Made by a program: the position numbers and the translations under genes
Notes under the pieces: model-generated
Seen by the model: only the letters and a program-made list of their open reading frames with translations
Told to the model about the DNA's origin: nothing
Databases searched by the model: none
From: Gammaproteobacteria bacterium
GTDB lineage: Bacteria; Pseudomonadota; Gammaproteobacteria; GCA-001735895
Assembly: GCA_024229615.1 (NCBI GenBank)
Contig: JAAESG010000297.1
Span: forward strand, 1-33,392
DNA length: 33,392 bases
Direction of reading: 5' to 3'
In this document: positions 24,841 through 33,099 of the stretch, one piece after another
How positions within the stretch are numbered: position 1 is the stretch's first letter
Layout of the letters: each line of letters opens with the position of its first letter

Positions 24841-25470
24841 ATGAGTGATAGTGGAATGGAGGTTGAAAAAATAGTCGAGAAATGGCGTGCACCGGTAATG
24901 GAAGCCGATCCCAGCCGGGTATTGCGGCACCGTGAAACAGACGATGCCTCGATTCCAACCGTGGCCGATATCGAGAGTTTGCGCCGGCAGGCGGAGGAGG
25001 AAGGATTCCAGCAGGGTCTGATCCGCGCGCAACAGGAAGCCGGCGAGCTGCAGCAACGGTTGTTGAAATTGATTGAATTTTTCGAAAACCCGCTGCAATC
25101 GCTGAACGAGGATATCGAACACCAGTTGACCCAGCTCGCGGTGACGCTGGCGCAGCAACTGGTACGACGCGAACTCAAGATCGAACCCGGAGAAATAATC
25201 GGTCTGATCCGTGATTCGGTAAAATTGTTACCCGGCAATACGCGCAATATTACTATTCTGCTACATCCCGAGGATGCCCGCCTGGTGCGTAATGCGCTGT
25301 CGCTAGAGCCCGGCGACGAGGAGCATAACTGGAAACTTGTGGAAGACCCGATGATTACTCGCGGTGGTTGTCAAATCAGCGCACCGCCATCGTCGATCAA
25401 CGCAACTCTGGAAAACAGGCTATCCGAACTCGCAGCATCGGTGCTCGGTGGCGAAAGGGAGCAGGATTAA
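24841..25470 (+). CDS. fliH: Flagellar export ATPase regulator FliH
   Basis: A 209-residue FliH. The N-terminus is variable. A glutamine/glutamate-rich coiled region follows (about 45-90; EEGFQQGLIRAQQEAGELQQ), then the C-terminal domain (LTQLAVTLAQQLVRREL, LLPGNTRNITILLHPEDARL). FliH binds FliI and docks it at the export gate. The start at 24841 lacks a Shine-Dalgarno (upstream is CAACAATAATAG); an in-frame ATG at 24856 is an alternative. The stop TAA overlaps an ATG (25470) of a small open frame. Confidence 0.9.
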   Translation: MSDSGMEVEKIVEKWRAPVMEADPSRVLRHRETDDASIPTVADIESLRRQAEEEGFQQGLIRAQQEAGELQQRLLKLIEFFENPLQSLNEDIEHQLTQLAVTLAQQLVRRELKIEPGEIIGLIRDSVKLLPGNTRNITILLHPEDARLVRNALSLEPGDEEHNWKLVEDPMITRGGCQISAPPSSINATLENRLSELAASVLGGEREQD

Positions 25471-25592
25471 TGGCCAATGCGTCTATCCCGTTACGCCACG
25501 TCACCGCGAGATTTTTGGTGGTCGTACCATGCCTGCTCGGATATAGCGGTCTGCTAGTAGAGCAATGTCGTTGCAGTTACCGAGCTGGGTAG
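25470..25592 (+). CDS. Possible 40-residue protein coupled to fliH
   Basis: The fliH stop and an ATG overlap as TAATG. The ATG has a good Shine-Dalgarno (GGGAG, 25457-25461, 8 bases away), better than that of fliH. The 40-codon frame encodes MANASIPLRHVTARF, then a hydrophobic stretch LVVVPCLLGYSGLLV and a Cys-containing tail. It ends with tandem stops TAG TGA and is in frame with fliI, which starts 6 bases later. I recognise no family. It fills the only gap of more than 100 bases within fliE-J. It may be a real small membrane protein, a coupling device for fliI, or chance. Confidence 0.35.
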   Translation: MANASIPLRHVTARFLVVVPCLLGYSGLLVEQCRCSYRAG

Positions 25593-25598
25593 TGAGAT

Positions 25599-27017
25599 AT
25601 GCCAACTGAAGCGCTGATCGAAAAAGCGAGGCTGGACTGGATGACCGCGCTGGCCCGGGTTGGCACTGAATCCAGGCGTTATGGTAAACCCGTAGTCGAG
25701 GGTGTGTTGACCCGCATGGTCGGATTGACTCTGGAAGCGGTTGGCTGCCAGGCGCCGATAGGTGCACGCTGCGATGTTGTCAACTCCATAGGTGAGCGTG
25801 TCGAAACCGAAGTTGTCGGGTTTTCCGGTGACAGCCTTTACCTGATGCCGACCACGGAGGTACACGGCCTGGTACCGAATGCTCGCGTAATTCCCACCCG
25901 GCATGGTTCCGATGTGCTGGTTGGTCCGGAACTGCTGGGCCGGGTAATCGACGGGCGCGGCCGGCCACTGGACGATAAGGGGCCACTGCGCGCGCGTAAC
26001 AAGTTCGCCTTGCAGGGCAAAGAAATCAACCCCCTGGCACGGACGCCTATTCGCGAGGAACTCGACGTGGGCGTGCGTGCGATTAATGCGCTGTGCCCGA
26101 TCGGCCGCGGTCAACGTATGGGATTATTCGCCGGTAGTGGTGTCGGAAAATCCGTGCTGTTGGGTATGATGACGCGCTATACCGAGGCCGATATTGTCGT
26201 GGTTGGATTGATAGGCGAGCGTGGGCGCGAGGTCAAGGAGTTCGTGCAGGAAATTCTAGGTGAGCACGGGCTGCAAAAAGCGGTTGTGGTTGCGGCACCG
26301 GCGGACGCATCGCCGCTGATGCGCATTCATGGCGCGATGCAAGCAACCAGCATCGCCGAGTACTTTCGCGATCAGGGTAAAAACGTGTTGCTACTGATGG
26401 ATTCTCTAACCCGGTTCGCCCAGGCGCAACGTGAAATTGCACTGGCTATCGGCGAACCCCCGGCCACCAAGGGTTATCCACCGTCGGTATTCGCACGCCT
26501 GCCACAACTGGTCGAACGTGCCGGTAACGGGTCGCTGAACTCGGGTTCGATCACCGCATTTTATACGGTGCTGGTGGAAGGTGACGATAGTGCTGACCCA
26601 ATTGCCGATGCCGCACGCGCTATACTCGATGGGCATATAGTGTTGTCGCGGCAATTGGCGGAATCCGGCGTCTATCCGGCAATTGACATCGAAGCTTCCA
26701 TTAGTCGCTTGACGCCGCAGATTACAACTCCCGAACACATGAGCATGACGCAAAATTTCAGGGGAATTTATAATCTCTACCAGCAAAATCGTGACTTGAT
26801 CAGCATTGGTGCTTATCAGCCGGGAACTGATCCCGCTATCGATCGGGCGGTGCGTATGCATCCGCTGATGATAGATTTCATCGGCCAGGAAATGGACCAG
26901 TCGGTGGATTTCGAAGGCAGCCGCGATCAGCTGACGCAGCTGCTCAATCAAACTGAAAACAAGGACCAGACGCAGCTGGTTGATAACTTGCTAGAGCGGA
27001 ACCTGAACCAGGGATGA
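25599..27017 (+). CDS. fliI: Flagellum-specific export ATPase FliI
   Basis: A 472-residue F1-like ATPase energising the flagellar type III export. It has the N-terminal beta domain ([20 protein letters not shown]), Walker A GSGVGKS (179-185), the GERGREV motif, Walker [33 protein letters not shown] and the VLVEGDD segment. Length is slightly above the usual 440-460. The start at 25599 is preceded by GGGTAGTGAG and by the 40-codon frame. fliJ follows after 10 bases. Confidence 0.97.
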   Translation: MPTEALIEKARLDWMTALARVGTESRRYGKPVVEGVLTRMVGLTLEAVGCQAPIGARCDVVNSIGERVETEVVGFSGDSLYLMPTTEVHGLVPNARVIPTRHGSDVLVGPELLGRVIDGRGRPLDDKGPLRARNKFALQGKEINPLARTPIREELDVGVRAINALCPIGRGQRMGLFAGSGVGKSVLLGMMTRYTEADIVVVGLIGERGREVKEFVQEILGEHGLQKAVVVAAPADASPLMRIHGAMQATSIAEYFRDQGKNVLLLMDSLTRFAQAQREIALAIGEPPATKGYPPSVFARLPQLVERAGNGSLNSGSITAFYTVLVEGDDSADPIADAARAILDGHIVLSRQLAESGVYPAIDIEASISRLTPQITTPEHMSMTQNFRGIYNLYQQNRDLISIGAYQPGTDPAIDRAVRMHPLMIDFIGQEMDQSVDFEGSRDQLTQLLNQTENKDQTQLVDNLLERNLNQG

Positions 27018-27027
27018 GGGATAAGCA

Positions 27028-27462
27028 ATGACTCGAACCCAGCGCTTACGTCCGGTAATGCAGCACGCGGACAAAAAGGAGCGATACGCTCTACAGCAAG
27101 TAGCGCTAAGCCAGGCTGTACTCGACTGCGAAAAAACCCGGCTAATTCAGCTACAGGACTACAAGCTCGAGTACCAGCAAAAGAAAAAAATCGACATCGG
27201 CGTATTCACCCCGATCGAACTGCAGGAATTCAACCGGTTCATGCAGCAGCTTGATCAGACCATCGAAAGTCAGATGGAACTGGTTGAATTGCGTCTGCAG
27301 GAGCTGGAACAGCAACGCCGGTTGTGGACAGCGACGCGAATTGATTCGAAGAAGATGCACAAGGTCGTGGAAAAGCTGCAAAAACAGGAATTTGTCGAGC
27401 AGGAGCGCAAAGAGCAGAAAGCGCAAGATGAGTTAGCACAGCGCAAAAACAACAGTCGTTGA
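27028..27462 (+). CDS. fliJ: Flagellar export chaperone FliJ
   Basis: A 144-residue, almost wholly helical, charged protein typical of FliJ, the central stalk-like partner of the FliI ATPase. Coiled-coil character is evident throughout (LRLQELEQQRRLWTATRIDS-type pattern; KVVEKLQKQEFVEQERKEQK). Sequence conservation of FliJ is always low, so the call rests on length, composition and position between fliI and fliK. The ATG at 27028 follows GGGATAAG. Confidence 0.88.
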   Translation: MTRTQRLRPVMQHADKKERYALQQVALSQAVLDCEKTRLIQLQDYKLEYQQKKKIDIGVFTPIELQEFNRFMQQLDQTIESQMELVELRLQELEQQRRLWTATRIDSKKMHKVVEKLQKQEFVEQERKEQKAQDELAQRKNNSR

Positions 27463-27479
27463 GATAATTTCTCAAAAAC

Positions 27480-27495
27480 TGGCACACATGATGCA
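27480..27495 (+). promoter_or_regulatory. Sigma54-like promoter for fliK
   Basis: TGGCACACATGATGCA has a full TGGCAC and the correct GG-N10-GC spacing (ATGCA for TTGCA). Transcription would start near 27507, about 60 nt before fliK, which is separated from fliJ by 104 bp. Confidence 0.6.
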
Positions 27496-27566
27496 TTCAG
27501 TTCTTTTATTGAAACCGGACAATGAGCGACTGTGCATTGTCTGACGGGAACTGACTGGATAACGAC

Positions 27567-29249
27567 ATGAACATATTGCTAACCGACGTACGATCGCTAA
27601 CCCTCGATATGCCGGAACTGCCCGTAGCCGTTCGATCGGTTCCGAATAGCTTTGCCGGCATGTTTAATCATGAGTTGCCAACCAGTGCTGAGGAATTGGA
27701 CCAGGTCATTGATTTTAAAGAGTTTTACGAGAAATTCCCGATCGCGCTCGAAACCCCGGAGCTGGCTTCGGAAGTCGCGCCGGGGACCATCTGGCACGAG
27801 TATCTGGCTGAACATAAAATCGGCATTACGATGGACGCGGATTCGCTGCCACCGGCTCGGCCGACGCTGGAAAATATCATCCTGGAGCGATCGGGTAATC
27901 CATTGGTCGAGCCAGGCGCTGATCTCTCGTCAGATCTGCAAGCAGGTGTAATTTTGCCTGCCGGCGGAAATCCATTGCCGCAACGGACGCAACTAAGTGA
28001 CAGTGTCGAGGTCGCTGTTTCGGTGTTACCCGGCGCACGCGTGAATCTAGATGTCAACGAGACGGTCGTGGCGAGCAGCTTACGATCGCCTTTGCCGCAA
28101 GTCACGTCGACTCCTCCTCGATCAACGCCGACTAATGCACGACTACACGGTCCTGTATCCCCGGCGATATTCGCTAGTGAGATTGCGCCGATTGTTGCTA
28201 CCTCAGATGGGTCTGTCAAACAGGGATCCATAACTAACGATGTGGTCAAGAATGGGTTTCCCACTGCTGAACTCGCTCCACCCGCTACAGCGAATACCGT
28301 GTCGGCGGTCAAACCCGTTACCGAGGTTGGGCAAGTCCGAGAGGCCGAGTTGGTATCGACTGTCGTTTCAACGGTGACAGGGGAATCGGTCAAAGCTCGG
28401 CATACCGTGAGCGCAGTCAACCCGGTGACAAGACCTGGCTCGATTGCCGAACTCGCGCCTGTGCTCGAGGAGTCAGCACAGACGGCCTCTCAAGGCATCG
28501 ATAAGAAGGCCATCGATAAAATGATGCAAAGTAACAGGCAGGCGACTCCTGCCAGGACTGAAGCGGTGGTAGATAAGGCTATTCTGGCAACAGATCCGAA
28601 GCTCGCTGTGGAAATCTCCAGCATTCGCGAGCCGGTGGCTATCGAAATTCGTGGTGTCGAGAACGCCACGCCGGTAATCGTTAACCCTTCTCTGCAAAAT
28701 AATGGGGGCCAGAACACCCATGGTTCACAACTGGCGCCGCTAGCGGTGCCTGGCCAGGCAGTCGCCGCGACCCCGACACCACAGGTTAACCCGTTGCCAC
28801 CACAACTCGAAACCATGAGCCTGACACGTAACGCAGATGCAACGGAGTGGGGTAATGGCCTCGGCGATCGAGTCAACTGGATGATCAATCAAAAGCACAA
28901 CACTGCCACGATTCGACTCGATCCGCCTTTTCTCGGTAAGCTCGATGTGCATATAAAAGTGGCGGATGACCTGACCACAATCACGATCCAGACCCAGCAT
29001 GCACCCACCCGGGATCTGATTGAATCGGCATCCCTGCGATTGCGCGATTCGCTTCAGGAAAGTGGATATCAAAATGTAAATGTCGATGTTTCGCACCGCC
29101 AGGACCAACAGCAGGCGCGCTCGCATGCCGAAAGGCAATCAACCGCGGAAGCACAGAATGAACTCAGCCAGGAACAAGCCTCGGAGCATGAACCACGAGA
29201 ACAGCTCAGTGACCTGAATGGCGATGGTCTTGTAGATACCTTCGCCTGA
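27567..29249 (+). CDS. fliK: Hook-length control protein FliK
   Basis: A 560-residue FliK. The long N-terminal region is Pro/Ala/Val/Thr-rich and poorly conserved, as expected of the molecular ruler. The C-terminal Flg_hook domain (about 430-525) has the conserved ATIRLDPPFLGKLDVHIKV, ITIQTQHAPTRDLIESASLR and LRDSLQESGY. FliK measures hook length and switches export specificity. An internal near-repeat is visible (TVSAVKPVTEVGQVREAEL from residue 244 and TVSAVNPVTRPGSIAELAP from residue 280). It has its own sigma54-like site and ends in a strong terminator. Confidence 0.93.
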   Translation: MNILLTDVRSLTLDMPELPVAVRSVPNSFAGMFNHELPTSAEELDQVIDFKEFYEKFPIALETPELASEVAPGTIWHEYLAEHKIGITMDADSLPPARPTLENIILERSGNPLVEPGADLSSDLQAGVILPAGGNPLPQRTQLSDSVEVAVSVLPGARVNLDVNETVVASSLRSPLPQVTSTPPRSTPTNARLHGPVSPAIFASEIAPIVATSDGSVKQGSITNDVVKNGFPTAELAPPATANTVSAVKPVTEVGQVREAELVSTVVSTVTGESVKARHTVSAVNPVTRPGSIAELAPVLEESAQTASQGIDKKAIDKMMQSNRQATPARTEAVVDKAILATDPKLAVEISSIREPVAIEIRGVENATPVIVNPSLQNNGGQNTHGSQLAPLAVPGQAVAATPTPQVNPLPPQLETMSLTRNADATEWGNGLGDRVNWMINQKHNTATIRLDPPFLGKLDVHIKVADDLTTITIQTQHAPTRDLIESASLRLRDSLQESGYQNVNVDVSHRQDQQQARSHAERQSTAEAQNELSQEQASEHEPREQLSDLNGDGLVDTFA

Positions 29250-29259
29250 TTACCCCGTT

Positions 29260-29287
29260 ATTGCGGCGTTCGCGTCGCAATTTTTTT
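29260..29287 (+). terminator. Intrinsic terminator after fliK
   Basis: ATTGCGGCG (29260-29268) and CGTCGCAAT (29273-29281) pair (one G-T) around a TTCG tetraloop, followed by seven T (29281-29287). A textbook rho-independent terminator ending the fliK transcript, 11 bases after the stop. Confidence 0.9.
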
Positions 29288-29363
29288 ACCCCCTAATTTG
29301 CGTTACGACCGAAAATCGGCAAATCCCGGCTGATACCAGACTGCAGGCGCCACGGAGCGCACC

Positions 29364-29431
29364 AGCCCGCATTTCTCACCACCTTTTGTAGCGTCGTCGC
29401 AGTAGAAGGGTGGTGAGAAATGCGGGCTAGC
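29364..29431. mobile_element. Palindromic MITE-like repeat (copy 3)
   Basis: AGCCCGCATTTCTCACCACC (29364-29383) and GGTGGTGAGAAATGCGGGCT (29409-29428) are perfect 20-bp inverted repeats around a 25-base centre that includes CGTCGTCGCAGTAG. Single arms of the same sequence occur at 484-506 and 19205-19246. Short length, no coding capacity, perfect terminal inverted repeats and dispersed copies suggest a non-autonomous transposable element or an extragenic palindrome. No target-site duplication was identified. It lies between the fliK terminator and the fliL promoter. Confidence 0.6.
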
Positions 29432-29603
29432 GGCGGGTAGCGTCAGCTGTCATCGCGCTCGCAGGTCTTCTTCCGCTGTTGCAGTGGATCGTTAGCCTCG
29501 CGACCGACAAGTTATTGTCTCTGCCCCGGTAAACACCTGTCAAAATACTGCCGACTTGACCAATCTTCAATATAAGCCATTGAAAGATATAAATTAAATT
29601 AGT
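29432..29603. other. Non-coding stretch upstream of the fliL promoter
   Basis: With the repeat before it, this makes a gap of about 400 bp between fliK and fliL. No gene is seen. The final 40 bp are AT-rich. GTCAAAATACTG near 29550 resembles half of a FleQ box, too weak to call. Confidence 0.4.
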
Positions 29604-29619
29604 TGGCATGCGAATTGCT
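29604..29619 (+). promoter_or_regulatory. Sigma54 promoter for the fliL-fliR operon
   Basis: TGGCATGCGAATTGCT matches TGGCACG-N4-TTGCT with one change. The start would be near 29630, 25 bases before the fliL ATG. Confidence 0.75.
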
Positions 29620-29654
29620 CAACTTAGTTATTGACAGGCACAGTGGGGTTCAAC

Positions 29655-30176
29655 ATGGCTGAAGAAGAAAAGCAGGCCGACGAAGAAAAACAGGGCGAAG
29701 AAGGCAAGACAGGTGGTGGCAAGATAAAATTGATACTGATCGTTGTCGGCGCACTGTTACTGGTTGGCGGTTCGATCGGTGGCACCCTTTTGATAGTCGG
29801 GGGTGGAGACGATAGCGCTGAAGTTGAAGTCGAAGAAGAAGCGGTCACCACTCGCGATGATCCCAGTTACGTCGATCTGAAGCCCGCCTTCACCGTTAAC
29901 CTGGCGCCTGAAGATCCAGTCGGGTTCCTGCAGATATCGATGCAGGTACTGACCTTTAACGATGATGTCGCCAAAGACCTGGAGAAACACAAGCCTCTGA
30001 TTCGCAACAATCTCCTGGTTTTGTTCGGCAATCAGAAATCGGCCGAGCTGCGCGCGTCCGAGGGCAAGGAGCGGCTGCAAAAATCGGCACTGGAATCGGT
30101 GCAGGCGGTTATCAATGAGCATGGCTCGGGCGGTGAAGTCAACAATGTGTTCTTCACCGACTTCGTGATGCAATAG
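29655..30176 (+). CDS. fliL: Flagellar basal-body associated protein FliL
   Basis: A 173-residue single-pass membrane protein that associates with the stator around the MS ring. A charged Glu/Lys-rich cytoplasmic head (about 1-24) precedes a transmembrane helix (about 27-49; IKLILIVVGALLLVGGSIGG). The periplasmic domain has YVDLKPAFTVNL and the conserved C-terminal VNNVFFTDFVMQ. The ATG at 29655 follows GTGGGG; an upstream start at 29631 is at the predicted transcription start. It is first of the fliLMNOPQR operon. Confidence 0.93.
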   Translation: MAEEEKQADEEKQGEEGKTGGGKIKLILIVVGALLLVGGSIGGTLLIVGGGDDSAEVEVEEEAVTTRDDPSYVDLKPAFTVNLAPEDPVGFLQISMQVLTFNDDVAKDLEKHKPLIRNNLLVLFGNQKSAELRASEGKERLQKSALESVQAVINEHGSGGEVNNVFFTDFVMQ

Positions 30177-30185
30177 GGGGTCAGC

Positions 30186-31205
30186 TTGAGTACCGATATT
30201 CTCAGCCAGGACGAAGTCGATGCCTTGCTTGGTGGTGTCGATGACGGCGCAATCGATACGTCTGCGGAAGAAATCGAGATCGATGGCGAAGCCAGATCAT
30301 TCGACTTCAACAACCAGGAACGTATTATCCGCGGTCGTTTACCGACCCTGGAAATGATCAACGATCGCTTTGCGCGTTATTTTCGTGTCAGCTTTTTCAA
30401 CATGCTGCGCAAGTCGCCGGAGATATCGGTAAACGGTATCGAAATGATCAAGTTTTCCGAGTACATTCATACTCTGTATGTTCCTACCAGCCTGAACATG
30501 ATCAAAATGGAGCCCCTACGCGGCACCGGGTTGATCATGCTCGATCCCAAACTGGTTTTCATCCTGGTGGATAACTTTTTCGGTGGCGACGGTACGATTC
30601 ACGCCAAGATCGAGGGTCGTGAATTTACCAACACCGAACTCCGGGTCATCGAAAGGATCGTGCAGATGTCCTTCGGCGATCTGGTGAAAGCCTGGGAGCC
30701 GGTGATGGCTGTGGAGTACAGCTATCATAACCACGAAGTCAACCCGCACATGGCAAATATCGTCAGTCCGACTGAAGTGATTGTGGTATCGAACTTTCAC
30801 GTAGAACTCGATGGCGGTGGTGGCGATCTGCACATTGTTTATCCCTATTCGATGATCGAGCCGATCCGCACCGTGCTCGATGCGGGTGTGCAGAGCGACC
30901 ATGGCGAACTCGACGAACGCTGGTCGATTTTGCTCAAGGAAGAATTGATGCATGCCAAGATAGAATTGCAGGCTCTGTTTGTCGAGAAGCAGTTGCCGGT
31001 ATCCGATCTGATCAATTTCAAGGCTGGTGACATTATCCCCATCGATATGCCCGAGCAGGTATTACTACTCGCCGAAGAACTGCCGATCATTCGTGGCCAG
31101 TACGGCGAGCACCAGGGTAATACCGCGATCAAGGTCGAAGAAATCGTCGAAATCTACGATCCCGAAAACCAAGATATTAAAAGCGCAATCGCGCAACCTG
31201 AATAG
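30186..31205 (+). CDS. fliM: Flagellar motor switch protein FliM
   Basis: A 339-residue C-ring protein. The N-terminal CheY-P binding peptide LSQDEVDALLGG is intact, followed by the CheC-like middle domain (RTLPTLEMINDRFARYFRVS-type segment; FFGGDG) and the C-terminal SpoA domain (VEKQLPVSDLINFKAGDIIP). The start is TTG at 30186, supported by GGGGG at 30176-30180 and by alignment to the usual FliM N-terminus. The stop is 16 bases before fliN. Confidence 0.96.
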   Translation: MSTDILSQDEVDALLGGVDDGAIDTSAEEIEIDGEARSFDFNNQERIIRGRLPTLEMINDRFARYFRVSFFNMLRKSPEISVNGIEMIKFSEYIHTLYVPTSLNMIKMEPLRGTGLIMLDPKLVFILVDNFFGGDGTIHAKIEGREFTNTELRVIERIVQMSFGDLVKAWEPVMAVEYSYHNHEVNPHMANIVSPTEVIVVSNFHVELDGGGGDLHIVYPYSMIEPIRTVLDAGVQSDHGELDERWSILLKEELMHAKIELQALFVEKQLPVSDLINFKAGDIIPIDMPEQVLLLAEELPIIRGQYGEHQGNTAIKVEEIVEIYDPENQDIKSAIAQPE

Positions 31206-31221
31206 TCTGCAGGAGACTGAT

Positions 31222-31659
31222 ATGAGTACTGAAACAGAAGAAGCCATGGATCAGGATGCGATGGCTGCTGAGTGGGAGACAGCCATGGAAGAGCAAGGTG
31301 AGGCCGAAAGCGATGACAGCTCAGACCCTGGCGCCGATGCTGAATTCCAACAAGTTGAAGCCAAGCAATTAAACGAAACCTCGATCCCCGGTTCAGGCGA
31401 TGTCAAGCTCGACGTTATACTCGATATACCAATAACTATCGCGATGGAAATCGGGCGCACCCAGCTCAGTATTCGTAACCTGTTGCAGCTTAATCAAGGC
31501 TCTATAGTCGAGCTTGATCGTCTTGCCGGCGAACCGATGGATGTACTCGTAAACGGTACTCTTGTGGCCCATGGCGAAGTAGTAGTGGTAAACGAAAAAT
31601 TCGGCATTCGGCTGACCGACGTCGTCAGCCCCGCAGACCGGATCAAGAATCTACGCTAA
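31222..31659 (+). CDS. fliN: Flagellar motor switch protein FliN
   Basis: A 145-residue FliN. An acidic N-terminal extension (about 1-60) precedes the SpoA domain (VILDIPITIAMEIGRTQLSI, RNLLQLNQGSIVELDRLAGE, VLVNGTLVAHGEVVVVNEKF, GIRLTDVVS). It forms the base of the C-ring with FliM and binds FliH. The ATG at 31222 has AGGAGA nicely spaced; open frame extends upstream into fliM but those residues are not FliN-like. The stop TAA overlaps the fliO ATG. Confidence 0.96.
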   Translation: MSTETEEAMDQDAMAAEWETAMEEQGEAESDDSSDPGADAEFQQVEAKQLNETSIPGSGDVKLDVILDIPITIAMEIGRTQLSIRNLLQLNQGSIVELDRLAGEPMDVLVNGTLVAHGEVVVVNEKFGIRLTDVVSPADRIKNLR

Positions 31660-32081
31660 TGCATCGTTTACTCGTTTTACTGATCGGGCTTTTCTCTAGC
31701 GCCGTGTTGGCGCAGTCAGACCCTGCCGTGACGATGCCGCTAGAGCCATTGTCATCGCCTTATCTTTTGAAGTTGACTGGCGGTTTGTTGCTGGTCGTGA
31801 TCATCATTTTCGGGCTTGCCTGGCTAGTCAAGAAATTCAATTTGAACCAGCAGTCTCAGAACGGCCTGATCAGAATCATCGCGGGGCTGTCGATTGGCGC
31901 CCGCGATCGAATCGTGCTGTTACAGATTGGTGAGGAACAGATCCTCGTTGGATTGACGCCGGGACGTATCGAAAAACTCCACACCATGTCTGAGCCACTT
32001 GAGGTGGGGGAAGGAGAGATGGCGTCTTCGCCGTTCGCTGAAAAGTTTAACCGACTGGTGGGTGAGCGGGACAAATCATGA
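31659..32081 (+). CDS. fliO: Flagellar export accessory protein FliO
   Basis: A 140-residue FliO. It has a cleavable-looking N-terminal hydrophobic segment ([16 protein letters not shown]), a transmembrane helix (about 30-52; [20 protein letters not shown]) and a cytoplasmic domain ([31 protein letters not shown]). FliO assists FliP assembly. The start forms TAATG with the fliN stop, and its stop forms ATGA with the fliP start, so this part of the operon is tightly coupled. Confidence 0.92.
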   Translation: MHRLLVLLIGLFSSAVLAQSDPAVTMPLEPLSSPYLLKLTGGLLLVVIIIFGLAWLVKKFNLNQQSQNGLIRIIAGLSIGARDRIVLLQIGEEQILVGLTPGRIEKLHTMSEPLEVGEGEMASSPFAEKFNRLVGERDKS

Positions 32082-32821
32082 AATTTCGGTTCGCTCTTTT
32101 TTTAATCTTGATGGTTCCCGAAGTGCAGGCGCAGTCGGCCGGTATTCCGGCGATTTCGATCGATGGTGGCAGTGGCGATGGCCAGACCTATACCGTGACG
32201 CTCGAAATCCTGGCACTGATGACCATGCTGACATTGTTGCCGGCGATCCTGCTGATGATGACTTCGTTTACGCGCATCATTATCGTGCTATCAATTTTAC
32301 GTCAGGCTCTTGGAACCGCACAAACACCGTCGAACCAGATCATTCTGGGACTGGCCCTGTTTCTGACCTTGTTTGTCATGTCACCGGTATTCGACCAGGT
32401 CTATCAGGTAGCGATGCAGCCCTACCTGAATGGATCGATGTCGGCGATGGATGCCATGCAGGCGGCCACCGAGCCCTTCAAAACTTTTATGCTGGCGCAA
32501 ACGCGTGAAACCGATATACGCATGTTTGCCGATATAGCCGGGGTGGCTGAAATCGAGTCCCCGGAAAAAACTCCGTTTACTTTGCTGATGCCGGCCTTTG
32601 TCACCAGTGAACTGAAGACCGCATTTCAGATCGGTTTTCTGATTTTCATTCCCTTCGTCGTGATCGACCTGGTCGTCGCCAGCGTTCTGATGTCGATGGG
32701 CATGATGATGCTGTCTCCGATGATTATCTCTTTGCCATTCAAGTTAATGTTATTCGTACTGGTTGACGGTTGGGCGTTGATCATGGGGACATTGGCTTCC
32801 AGTTTTCTGTTGGGCGCCTGA
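32078..32821 (+). CDS. fliP: Flagellar export gate protein FliP
   Basis: A 247-residue inner-membrane export gate subunit. An N-terminal signal peptide ([16 protein letters not shown]) precedes the family hallmarks: [40 protein letters not shown], then [27 protein letters not shown] and [13 protein letters not shown]. Length is normal. It overlaps fliO by four bases and is one base from fliQ. Confidence 0.97.
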   Translation: MKFRFALFLILMVPEVQAQSAGIPAISIDGGSGDGQTYTVTLEILALMTMLTLLPAILLMMTSFTRIIIVLSILRQALGTAQTPSNQIILGLALFLTLFVMSPVFDQVYQVAMQPYLNGSMSAMDAMQAATEPFKTFMLAQTRETDIRMFADIAGVAEIESPEKTPFTLLMPAFVTSELKTAFQIGFLIFIPFVVIDLVVASVLMSMGMMMLSPMIISLPFKLMLFVLVDGWALIMGTLASSFLLGA

Positions 32822-32822
32822 G

Positions 32823-33092
32823 ATGACTCCCGATATGGTTATCGACCTGTCACAACAGGCGCTTTATCTGATCGCGATGATTGCGGCGCCGATGCTACTG
32901 TCAGCACTTGCGATCGGCCTGTTGATCGGTATGTTCCAGGCGGCAACCTCTATCAACGAGCAAACTCTGAGCTTTATTCCCAAACTCATGGTGTTGCTAT
33001 TGTCGATACTGGTTGCCGGGCCCTGGATGCTTAATCTACTGCTGGGTTTTACGCGGCGACTCTATATCAACATCCCCGGTCTGATTGGGTGA
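32823..33092 (+). CDS. fliQ: Flagellar export gate protein FliQ
   Basis: An 89-residue protein with two transmembrane helices, the full FliQ length. Conserved features are LIAMIAAPMLLSALAIGLLI, GMFQAATSINEQTLSFIPKL and the C-terminal GPWMLNLLLGFTRRLY. It is part of the FliPQR export channel. It starts one base after the fliP stop and ends 7 bases before fliR. Confidence 0.97.
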   Translation: MTPDMVIDLSQQALYLIAMIAAPMLLSALAIGLLIGMFQAATSINEQTLSFIPKLMVLLLSILVAGPWMLNLLLGFTRRLYINIPGLIG

Positions 33093-33099
33093 TCGGCAT

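Noticed and set aside
27725-28420. A 231-codon open frame on the minus strand inside fliK
   Set aside because: It is antisense to a well-supported FliK, has no familiar motif, and long minus-strand frames are common opposite Ala/Val/Thr-rich genes.
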